Assembly: GCA_003552365.1 (NCBI GenBank)
Contig: PUKR01000057.1
Span: forward strand, 1-5,546
Reading direction: 5' to 3'
DNA from: Syntrophomonadaceae bacterium
GTDB taxonomy: Bacteria > Bacillota > Dethiobacteria > DTU022
Length of the DNA stretch: 5,546 nucleotides
The notes below the pieces were generated by a model. It worked only from the letters and a program-made list of their open reading frames with translations, was not told where the DNA came from and did no database searches. Shown here in pieces: positions 1-5,546 of the stretch (the first letter of the stretch is position 1; each line of letters begins with the position of its first letter). The position numbers were made by a program, and so were the translations under genes.

Positions 1-133
1 ATACGTGAAGTATTTCTGGATCTGCATTTAACAAAATACTGTGTTTAAAATTGTCCGGTTTCAGCTGTAGAATTATTAATTGAACTGCCCCTTCTTTTTG
101 CTATTTCCCGCTTGCAGTTTATTTTCTATCATT

Positions 134-628
134 TTAATCCAGAAAGATCTCGAGTAAAAGGTATGTATCGGACAGTTTAAACAAGGGGTATTGCTGGCCG
201 CGCAGATAGATTGTTTCCCCGGTAATATCAGTAACCCACAGGCGGATGGATTCCCGCGGTTCTTCTTCGTGGTAGACTGTAATCACCCCATTTTCAATTT
301 TCCATTCGACATAACGTTCAACCGGCAGCCCGGGGCCATAGGCTGTATATGAAGTTGTCTCCGGTTTAATTTTTCCATTACGGGTTAAAGAAAAAGTTCC
401 TTCAACCATGGACCTGCTAACTGAATGCTTGTAACTTAAAGTTAAAATATCATCCGCCTCTACAGGAATGCTGTAAAATATAGTCTCATTGCGGGGATCT
501 TGAATAATTAAATGCCGGGATTCTTTATCTTCCCGGCAGGATGAAATAAACAGGGCAGCTGCTAATAATATTATCAATATCAAGCAAACTTCAACATAAA
601 TCAGCCTGTATCGCTTGTTAGTGCTCAT
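134..628 (-). CDS. DUF1850 domain protein, putative lipoprotein of the TRAP operon
   Basis: A 164-residue protein of the DUF1850 family; its biochemical role is unknown to me. Residues 1-31 look like a lipoprotein signal: a basic start with K5, R6 and R8, a hydrophobic stretch at about 14-28, then ISSC with the putative lipidated Cys31. The rest is a small, probably beta-rich domain outside the membrane. Family-like signatures are YKHSV at 66-70, a conserved-type Glu76 in MVEGTF, and YGPGLP at 97-102. The ATG at 628 is preferred because GAGGTT lies 8 bases upstream. An in-frame TTG at 673 would add 15 residues, including a charged segment before the signal, and has only a weak purine-rich stretch before it. 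The gene lies 102 bases after the fused TRAP permease, so it is probably the third gene of that operon. A TATAAT hexamer at 653-658 could be an internal promoter but lacks a convincing -35. DUF1850 genes commonly sit beside TAXI-type TRAP transporters, so an accessory role is an inference from context. Confidence 0.85.
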   Translation of the reverse strand: MSTNKRYRLIYVEVCLILIILLAAALFISSCREDKESRHLIIQDPRNETIFYSIPVEADDILTLSYKHSVSRSMVEGTFSLTRNGKIKPETTSYTAYGPGLPVERYVEWKIENGVITVYHEEEPRESIRLWVTDITGETIYLRGQQYPLFKLSDTYLLLEIFLD

Positions 629-634
629 TAATAT

Positions 635-640
635 AACCTC
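635..640 (-). promoter_or_regulatory. Ribosome binding site deciding the DUF1850 start
   Basis: GAGGTT on the minus strand; the GAGG core ends 8 bases before the ATG at 628. No comparable Shine-Dalgarno sequence precedes the in-frame TTG at 673. The site therefore favours the shorter 164-residue product with a clean lipoprotein signal. Confidence 0.65.
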
Positions 641-730
641 GTCCGAATGACAATTATACCGTACCAAATTCAATGATCTCTTTCAGCTTACCCTTCGATG
701 CCAGTAAAGGTTTCCTCAAAGTGCTTCGCT

Positions 731-2758
731 TCAAACTTTAGCAGCTAAAGCTGCTTTATCTTCCCGGGCTTTAACCGCTTTTTGATGCAGGTAAATACTT
801 ACAAATAAGATCGCCCCAATAATATCGGTATACCAGGTCGGCCAGATCATCGAAATTGCCACGCCCAGGAGAATAACCTGTTCCCAAATTTTGGTCCTGG
901 TAAATAACCAGCGCTGAATAACCGAGGAAAAACAGTATATACCAAAAAGCGAAGTGCCGGCTACCATTAATGCTTTATACCAGGTGGTATCTATAAGCAG
1001 AAATTCAGGGTTGTAAACAAACATAAACGGCAGTAAAAATGCACCAAGGTCAAACTTAAACCCCAGCAAACCGGTTTTTATCGGGTCCGACCGGGCTATA
1101 GCAGCCGCTGCGTAAGCCGCCACCCCAACCGGCGGTGTATCGTCGGCAAGAATAGCAAAATAAAGAATAAACAGGTGGACGGCAACAATCGGCACCTCCG
1201 GGGCAATAGTAGAAATTGCCGGCGCAACCAGGGTAGCCATTACCACATACTTGGCAGTGGTCGGCAAGCCTGTCCCTAAGATAATTGAAATTACAGCAGA
1301 TATTAATAACAAAATAAGCAGGCTGTCACCGGCCAGTGCGGAAAGGAGTAAAATCATCGCCTGCCCCAGCCCGGTCATGGTTACTACCCCAACAATGATC
1401 CCGGCACAGGCACAGGCAACAGCAATACCGGACATGCTTTTGGCAGCACTTTCCAGGCCGTTTATAAAATCTTTCACCAGGCCCTTTGAATGTTCAATCA
1501 GGCCCTCGCTCCAGTTAACAGTACCGCTCCTCATGGTTTCAATCAGCTTGACTATTCTCATCACAACCATGATGCCAATGATTGTAAGAGTAGCATAAAA
1601 ACCGGCGGTAATGGGAGTAAGGCGGATAATAATCAAATAATAGATCAGCACACATATGGGAATCCAATAAAATATCCCTTTTACAAAAGTTGAAAGAAAA
1701 GGTGGTATTTCTGTTTTTTTCATTGGCTGCATGCCTGTCTTGGCTGCCTGAAGGTGAACCACGGCCAGAAGGGCGAAGTAACTGATCACTGCCGGCAAAG
1801 CAGCGGCAATAGCGATCTGCCAGTAAGGTATCCCGGTATATTCAGCCATAATGAAAGCAGCCGCACCCATAATTGGAGGTAAAAACTGTCCGTTTGTAGA
1901 AGAAGCCGTTTCCACACCGCCTGCTACTTCCGGAGTAAAGCCTCCCCTTTTCATTACGGGGATGGTTATTGAACCCGTCACCACTGTATTGGCTACCGAA
2001 CTGCCGGTTATACTGCCCATAAACCCGCTGGCTATTACCGCGGCTTTGGCCGGTCCACCTCTAAACCTGCCCATTACAGAAAAAGCCAGGCGAACAATAT
2101 AAAGGCCGGCCCCGGATGCCTGGAAAAACGAACCGAAAAGAACAAACGCAAACACAAAAGTAGAAGTTACACCGATGGGAATACCAAAAATACCGGTATT
2201 AGTCATATAAAGATCATTTATAACCCGAACAAATCTGTAACCGCCGTGTCCGATGAGCGGAGGCATAAAGGGACCGATAAAGGGATAGGTCAAAAACAAT
2301 ATGGTCACTATCGGTAAAATAAAACCAAAAGCCCTGTGTGCTGCCAAAAGAATTAAAATAACAGCCAGGCCACCCATAAACAGATCCAGGGTAGTGGGAG
2401 CGCCCACTCGCCAGATTAAATCTTCATAAAAATAATAAATATAAAATATAGATATAAAGCCGCCCAGTGCCAATACAATATCGTACCAGGGTAACCTGGA
2501 ATAAGCATCATCCCTTTTTTTATTTAAAGGGTAGTAAATAAAACAAAGAGCAAGCCCAACAGAAAGGTGGGCAGAGCGTTGCAAAGTGGCCGTGAGTAAA
2601 CCCGCCCCGGCAGTATACAAGTGAAAGAAGGACCACAGTACGGCAATAACAAAGATTACCCATCCCAGAGACCCGCCCGGAATTCTTACCTTGCCTTCAT
2701 CAACTAAGTCTTTCAGGTCCTGCTCGTCTCGTGTTTTAATTACCTCTTCTAAACTCAA
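731..2758 (-). CDS. TRAP transporter fused permease (small + large membrane subunits, TAXI type)
   Basis: A 675-residue integral membrane protein that fuses the small (DctQ-like) and large (DctM-like) TRAP subunits, as is usual for TAXI-type systems. It should import the receptor-delivered solute using an ion gradient. About 30 polar residues precede the first membrane segment. Hydrophobic segments at roughly 31-50, 62-80, 92-110 and 127-160 form the small-subunit part, and the large-subunit part follows to about 590. Family-typical motifs are SGFMGSITGSSVANTVVTGS at 244-263, IPVMKRGGF at 266-274, NGQFLPPIMGAAAF at 289-302, LGTGLPTTAKY at 494-504, and ADDTPPVGVAAYAAAAI at 538-554. GSSVAN and TGLPTT resemble the helical-hairpin tips of the transport core. 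Length is normal for fused permeases. The start is TTG: GAGGTGA lies 6 bases upstream, an in-frame TGA overlaps that site, and the next in-frame ATG is at about residue 128. It lies 83 bases after the receptor gene and shares its likely operon. The substrate is not evident. Confidence 0.96.
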   Translation of the reverse strand: MSLEEVIKTRDEQDLKDLVDEGKVRIPGGSLGWVIFVIAVLWSFFHLYTAGAGLLTATLQRSAHLSVGLALCFIYYPLNKKRDDAYSRLPWYDIVLALGGFISIFYIYYFYEDLIWRVGAPTTLDLFMGGLAVILILLAAHRAFGFILPIVTILFLTYPFIGPFMPPLIGHGGYRFVRVINDLYMTNTGIFGIPIGVTSTFVFAFVLFGSFFQASGAGLYIVRLAFSVMGRFRGGPAKAAVIASGFMGSITGSSVANTVVTGSITIPVMKRGGFTPEVAGGVETASSTNGQFLPPIMGAAAFIMAEYTGIPYWQIAIAAALPAVISYFALLAVVHLQAAKTGMQPMKKTEIPPFLSTFVKGIFYWIPICVLIYYLIIIRLTPITAGFYATLTIIGIMVVMRIVKLIETMRSGTVNWSEGLIEHSKGLVKDFINGLESAAKSMSGIAVACACAGIIVGVVTMTGLGQAMILLLSALAGDSLLILLLISAVISIILGTGLPTTAKYVVMATLVAPAISTIAPEVPIVAVHLFILYFAILADDTPPVGVAAYAAAAIARSDPIKTGLLGFKFDLGAFLLPFMFVYNPEFLLIDTTWYKALMVAGTSLFGIYCFSSVIQRWLFTRTKIWEQVILLGVAISMIWPTWYTDIIGAILFVSIYLHQKAVKAREDKAALAAKV

Positions 2759-2764
2759 TAAATA

Positions 2765-2771
2765 TCACCTC
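2765..2771 (-). promoter_or_regulatory. Strong ribosome binding site for a TTG start
   Basis: GAGGTGA on the minus strand, 6 bases before the TTG at 2758. It matches the 16S rRNA anti-Shine-Dalgarno closely. Its last three bases, TGA, are an in-frame stop, so translation cannot begin further upstream. This fixes the permease start at a TTG codon. Confidence 0.85.
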
Positions 2772-2786
2772 AACCCCGGTTTCTAA

Positions 2787-2821
2787 AACGGTACAGGGCG
2801 CTGGCAACGCCCTGTACCGTT
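2787..2821 (-). terminator. Intergenic stem-loop between receptor and permease (partial terminator or mRNA stabiliser)
   Basis: A perfect 14-bp inverted repeat (AACGGTACAGGGCG and its complement) with a 7-base loop. It begins 20 bases after the receptor stop and ends 15 bases before the permease ribosome binding site. Read on the minus strand, the stem is followed by only four Ts (one or two of them within the stem end) and then AGAAACC, so full termination is unlikely. Partial termination, or protection of the receptor mRNA 3' end, would raise receptor over permease, a need known for binding-protein transport operons. On the plus strand no T run follows, and no plus-strand gene needs it. The structure is seen directly; its function is inferred. 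Confidence 0.7.
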
Positions 2822-2841
2822 GAGATCTTATTGATCATTGT

Positions 2842-3855
2842 TTACTGCATACCCTTTTCATCAAAAAACTTTTCTGCCCCGGGATGCAAGGGAATTGACA
2901 TGCCATCCAGGGCAGTTTCCAGGGTGACATTCTTACCTGCGTCATGAGCATCATGAATTAACTCGATGTTTTCAAAGATAATCGAAATAAACTCATAAAC
3001 CAGGTCTTCAGGAAGATCTTCCCGGCATACCAGCATGGCCAGAACAGTGATTGTATTTGCTTCAGGCACATTATTATAGGTACCTTCCGGTATGGTCACA
3101 GTAGCATAAAAGGGGTATTCTTCCATCAGATTTTCGGCGATCTCGCCTTCAATATCCACAAGCACAACATCAGTCATCAGGGCAAGTTCATCAATAACCG
3201 AAGCGCCGATTCCGGTTGTATAAAAAGCAGCATCAATACGGCCATCCCTGAGAAAATCTGCCGATTCCTGGGCTTCAAGCCGTTCGGCGGAACCCAGGTC
3301 AGCTTCGGTTAAACCAGCTGCTTCCAATACCTGCATGGCATTAATTTCCGCACCACTACCAAGCGGCCCGAGGGCAACATCCTTACCCGCCAGGTCGGCA
3401 GGGGTCTCAATCCCGGCACCGGCAGCAGCTACCAGCTGGACCGGTTCAGGATGGAGAGTAAACATTCCGGCCATATTCGGTATTGGATCGGCAACAAAAT
3501 CCTCACGCCACACACCATGATATGCATCATAGGCAACATCGTTTTGCACAATAGCCAGGTCAAGGTCGCCTGCTCCGATCATTTTCACATTAACCGCCGA
3601 AGCACCGGATGATTCCACGGTCAAGGAAATATCATCCATATGCAGATGGGCAATACGGGACATTGCTCCCCCAAGCGGGTAATAAACAGCTGTTACCCAG
3701 CCGGAGCCCAGGTTCCACCTGGTAATTCCGGGCTCTTCTGGTTCTTCGGGCTCTTCAACATCTGCCACCTCGGTTTCGCAGGCAGCGATTGCAAACAACC
3801 CAATCACAAAGAATGCCAGCAACAAAATGCCAAGATACTTTCTTCTCTTTTCCAC
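2842..3855 (-). CDS. TAXI-family TRAP transporter solute receptor, lipoprotein
   Basis: A 337-residue extracytoplasmic solute-binding protein of the TAXI (TRAP-associated extracytoplasmic immunogenic) family, which captures solute for the fused permease. Residues 1-26 form a lipoprotein signal: EKRRK, a hydrophobic core at 8-23, and lipobox IAAC with Cys26. An acidic Glu/Pro linker at about 29-43 then tethers the domain. Family-typical segments are WVTAVYYPLGGAMSRI at 53-68, SGASAVNVKMIGAGDLDLAI at 83-102, QNDVAYDAYHG at 104-114, ALGPLGSGAEINAMQVL at 161-177, DGRIDAAFY at 204-212, and IPLHPGAEKF at 321-330. The length is normal. The start is GTG, 6 bases after AAGGAGGG. It is the first gene of the apparent operon; the permease follows after 83 bases. 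Characterised TAXI receptors bind acidic compounds such as glutamate or dicarboxylates (family knowledge), but the ligand here cannot be named from sequence alone. A lipid anchor rather than a free periplasmic form fits a Gram-positive cell. Confidence 0.95.
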   Translation of the reverse strand: MEKRRKYLGILLLAFFVIGLFAIAACETEVADVEEPEEPEEPGITRWNLGSGWVTAVYYPLGGAMSRIAHLHMDDISLTVESSGASAVNVKMIGAGDLDLAIVQNDVAYDAYHGVWREDFVADPIPNMAGMFTLHPEPVQLVAAAGAGIETPADLAGKDVALGPLGSGAEINAMQVLEAAGLTEADLGSAERLEAQESADFLRDGRIDAAFYTTGIGASVIDELALMTDVVLVDIEGEIAENLMEEYPFYATVTIPEGTYNNVPEANTITVLAMLVCREDLPEDLVYEFISIIFENIELIHDAHDAGKNVTLETALDGMSIPLHPGAEKFFDEKGMQ

Positions 3856-3861
3856 AATAGA

Positions 3862-3869
3862 CCCTCCTT
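3862..3869 (-). promoter_or_regulatory. Strong ribosome binding site for a GTG start
   Basis: AAGGAGGG on the minus strand, 6 bases before the GTG at 3855. It is a near-perfect Shine-Dalgarno sequence and fixes the receptor start at GTG, directly ahead of the basic MEKRRK stretch of the signal peptide. Confidence 0.85.
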
Positions 3870-4107
3870 GTTTTTTAAAGTGTCAAACTGTAATAAGTTT
3901 GCTTTAATACCCCAAATGCCACCTCCCAGCCTGAATATAATATTAAAGGTGTTTCTAACTGACGCTTAACATAATTAACAATATTGGCACTATTTAAAGC
4001 CTTCGTTAAACCTGCCCTGTCACTCTCTTACTTTTCCTGTTGTTGCTACAGAAAGTAATGCTCTTGAAGCGAAATTAAGAAAACAATTAACAAGCTTAAA
4101 AGTATAT

Positions 4108-4149
4108 CAACAGGGAGTTACCACCGAAACAATCCCGGCACCCCTGTTG
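4108..4149 (-). other. Nested inverted repeat in the putative TRAP leader
   Basis: On the minus strand CAACAGGG and CCCTGTTG can form an 8-bp stem. Within its 26-base loop, CCG (4136-4138) and CGG (4124-4126), flanked by possible G-U pairs, could form a second small hairpin. It would lie about 90-130 bases into a transcript from the promoter at 4241-4269. No known riboswitch class was recognised. The same bases fall in a plus-strand open frame, so the pairing could be incidental. Confidence 0.3.
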
Positions 4150-4240
4150 TAAAGCCTGGTACCCGCCCCTGGGAAATATAGCTGGAACCCATTATGTTAA
4201 TTTTTTCCAGTAAGTATCAAAAACTTTTAGACTATATATA

Positions 4241-4269
4241 ATTATACTAATTTTCAAGGTTATGATCAA
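4241..4269 (-). promoter_or_regulatory. Sigma-70-type promoter upstream of the TRAP operon
   Basis: On the minus strand, TTGATC (4264-4269, four of six consensus bases) and a perfect TATAAT (4241-4246) are separated by exactly 17 bases in an AT-rich setting. Transcription would start near 4234 and run toward the receptor gene, giving a leader of about 380 bases. No better promoter was found nearer the receptor start. It could drive the whole TRAP operon. Its use is inferred from sequence only. Confidence 0.5.
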
Positions 4270-4316
4270 TACCAAACACCCGGTTTTTATTAATCTAAAA
4301 TCAAAAATACGGGCAG

Positions 4317-5546
4317 TTACCTCTCCTTCAGGGCTTCCCGGTACTGCGTGATCAGCCTGGGGTAAACCTTAAGCAAGTTTGTCACCAGGCCCAGGGCAAC
4401 CAGGATCAAACCACCGGCTGCATAAATCAGAGCGGGGTTAAAATTATCCGCCAGGGGCCCTACCACCGCCATTGCAATCAAGCCCAGGGCATTGCCTATC
4501 GCAATATCGATGCTAAACACCCTGCCCCTGACATTTTCATCAACTATTTTCTGCAGAAACGTATAATACGCTACACCGATCATCGAGCCAAAAAAGCCGG
4601 CCAGCATGAAAAATAGCACACTAAAGAACAATTGACCGCTTAAAGTCAGGGCCACATAAAAAAGGCCCATGAAAAAAGAGGCGGTTACAATTGCCTTTAT
4701 CTCGAGGATATTTTTACCCCATTTTCCCATAAATATACTGCCTAAAATAAGGCCGGCCCCCTTCATGCTCATCAATAAACCATACTGTTCAGCACTGTAA
4801 TTAAAGACTTCCCTGAACAAGACCACGTTCAAAACAGCAAGTCCACCCATCGGGATGGTTGCTATAGCAAAAAAGATGATAATGAAAATCACTATCTGCC
4901 GCTGCCTTATATAGTCCAACCCTTCCTTGAACTTGTCCTTGAACTTGAGCGGCAGGTCAAGGCTTTCATAACCGGAAACAGGCATCCGAATTCCCATTTC
5001 CAGGGCTGCAGAAATCAAAAAAGAAGCCCCGTTCAAGAAAAACAGAATTTGCACGCCAAACAAACCGATCAGCGCCCCGCCTACAGCAGGCCCGAGTAAC
5101 CCCGCACCCTGCCTGGTAATCATGTACAAAGAATTTGCCGTAGCCAGGTCTTCCCTTGCAACCAGCCGCGGGATTGCTGTTTTAATTGCCGGAGAAAAAA
5201 ACGTATAAATAACAAAGTCGGCAAAAGCAAGCAAGTACAAGTAGCCAAGTTTTTCAATATATACAGCCATTGCAATAGCGATAATTCCCCTGATCACATC
5301 AGAGATAACTATAACCTTTTTTTTGTTCCACTTGTCAACCAGCACTCCTGCCCAGGGCCCAATTATAATTGAAGGCAGGATCAGCAGCACAAACAGCAAG
5401 CTGACCGAAGCAGCACTTCCCGTGACACTGATTACCAGCCAGATTAACCCGATATGAAATATATCTGTGCCAATTTCTGATATCGACTGGCCAATCCAGA
5501 GTAAAAAGTAATTTTTATTACCAAGGACCTTTTTAAATTCCTGCAT
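4317..5546 (-). CDS. MFS transporter, MFS_3 / MefA-like efflux type
   Basis: A 409-residue major facilitator superfamily protein with about 12 hydrophobic segments, near 14-38, 44-68, 78-96, 100-120, 144-165, 168-186, 217-244, 258-277, 284-303, 307-330, 346-366 and 371-391. It should move a small molecule across the membrane by a proton- or ion-coupled mechanism, most likely outward, as for macrolide (MefA) or siderophore (EntS) exporters of this group. Evidence includes FLLWIGQSISEIGTDIF at 14-30, a motif-A-like GVLVDKWNKKK at 67-77 after transmembrane segment 2 with Asp71, the subfamily-typical SPAIKTAIPRLVAREDLATA at 118-137, and VRGRVFSI at 339-346. A polar loop at about 187-215 separates the two halves. 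Length matches the family. The ATG is the last codon of the window, so its ribosome binding site and promoter are not visible, but MQEFKKVLGNKNYFLLW is a typical N-terminus. It is 461 bases from the TRAP operon and probably transcribed separately. The substrate is unknown; resistance cannot be claimed. Confidence 0.93.
   Translation of the reverse strand: MQEFKKVLGNKNYFLLWIGQSISEIGTDIFHIGLIWLVISVTGSAASVSLLFVLLILPSIIIGPWAGVLVDKWNKKKVIVISDVIRGIIAIAMAVYIEKLGYLYLLAFADFVIYTFFSPAIKTAIPRLVAREDLATANSLYMITRQGAGLLGPAVGGALIGLFGVQILFFLNGASFLISAALEMGIRMPVSGYESLDLPLKFKDKFKEGLDYIRQRQIVIFIIIFFAIATIPMGGLAVLNVVLFREVFNYSAEQYGLLMSMKGAGLILGSIFMGKWGKNILEIKAIVTASFFMGLFYVALTLSGQLFFSVLFFMLAGFFGSMIGVAYYTFLQKIVDENVRGRVFSIDIAIGNALGLIAMAVVGPLADNFNPALIYAAGGLILVALGLVTNLLKVYPRLITQYREALKER

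Larger units (their letters stand above)
3856..4316. other. 461-base gap between the exporter and the TRAP operon
   Basis: No intact gene is visible here on either strand. Reading the minus strand downstream from the exporter stop, there is an AT-rich stretch with a sigma-70-type promoter (4241-4269). Next comes a GC-richer block at about 4108-4200 with inverted repeats, then AT-rich sequence down to the receptor's ribosome binding site. The repeats are CAACAGGG/CCCTGTTG at 4108-4115 and 4142-4149, and CTGGAA/TTCCAG at 4182-4187 and 4205-4210. On the plus strand a stop-free stretch at 3979-4152 reads like the end of a protein but has no ATG in frame. No tRNA was recognised. I see no convincing terminator for the exporter: the only candidate (4279-4313) pairs four GC and five AT base pairs around an internal loop and has no T tail. 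Confidence 0.6.

Noticed and set aside
1251..1598. Plus-strand open frame of 115 codons opposite the permease gene
   Set aside because: It is antisense to a clear family member, its composition mirrors the permease codons, and it shows no recognisable motif. The same applies to the frames at 1490-1693 and 1851-2102.
3881..3886. Perfect TTGACA (-35 box) on the minus strand just before the receptor gene
   Set aside because: A -10 box 17 bases downstream would fall within the ribosome binding site and start codon region, and the sequence there is a poor match. Transcripts would start inside the coding sequence.
3335..3969. Plus-strand open frames (3335-3520 and 3640-3969) opposite the receptor gene and its 5' region
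   Set aside because: Both lie mainly on the complement of well-supported receptor coding sequence and have no domain signature.
4036..4150. Repeated octamer CCTGTTGT (4036-4043 and 4143-4150)
   Set aside because: Two copies of 8 bases are expected by chance in a window this size, and there is no associated element end or target duplication.
4160..4185. T-box-like string on the minus strand (AGGGGCGGGTACCAGG)
   Set aside because: It only loosely resembles AGGGTGGTACCGCG, lies too close to the predicted transcription start for an upstream Stem I, and no terminator/antiterminator pair with a T run follows.
4279..4313. Candidate terminator after the MFS gene
   Set aside because: The arms pair only as four GC and five AT base pairs split by an internal loop, around a 14-base loop, and no T tract follows on the minus strand.
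4317..5546. Calling the MFS protein an antibiotic resistance determinant
   Set aside because: The subfamily includes macrolide exporters, but it is broad; nothing in the sequence or neighbourhood identifies a drug substrate.

Overview
The window carries four protein genes, all on the minus strand, and reads as ordinary chromosomal DNA of a Gram-positive, probably clostridial (Firmicutes) bacterium. That assignment is inferred from strong AAGGAGG/GAGGTGA-type ribosome binding sites, GTG and TTG starts paired with them, a lipoprotein-anchored solute receptor, and moderate GC with AT-rich gaps. It was not checked by database search.

In transcription order (high to low coordinates), the first gene is a 12-TM major facilitator superfamily exporter of the MFS_3/MefA-like type (4317-5546), whose ATG is the last codon of the window. 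Next is a 461-base gap (3856-4316) with a good sigma-70-type promoter near its upstream end. If used, it gives a leader of about 380 nt with nested inverted repeats. The gap also holds a short plus-strand open frame that may be a gene remnant. Then comes a TAXI-type TRAP transporter operon: a lipoprotein solute receptor (2842-3855, GTG start), a perfect 14-bp stem-loop in the short intergenic gap, a fused small-plus-large TRAP permease (731-2758, TTG start), and a DUF1850 putative lipoprotein (134-628, ATG start). The last 133 bases hold no gene I can support, only a possibly frame-disrupted reading frame running off the left edge.

The receptor should bind a small, usually anionic organic solute outside the membrane and hand it to the fused permease, which imports it using an ion gradient. 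DUF1850 proteins often accompany TAXI-type TRAP genes, but their role is unknown to me. The substrate cannot be read from the sequence. The stem-loop between receptor and permease fits uneven expression within one transcript, with receptor made in excess.

I found no clearly new system. The points most worth a second look are the DUF1850 lipoprotein, the intergenic stem-loop, the long structured leader, and the two possible gene fragments.
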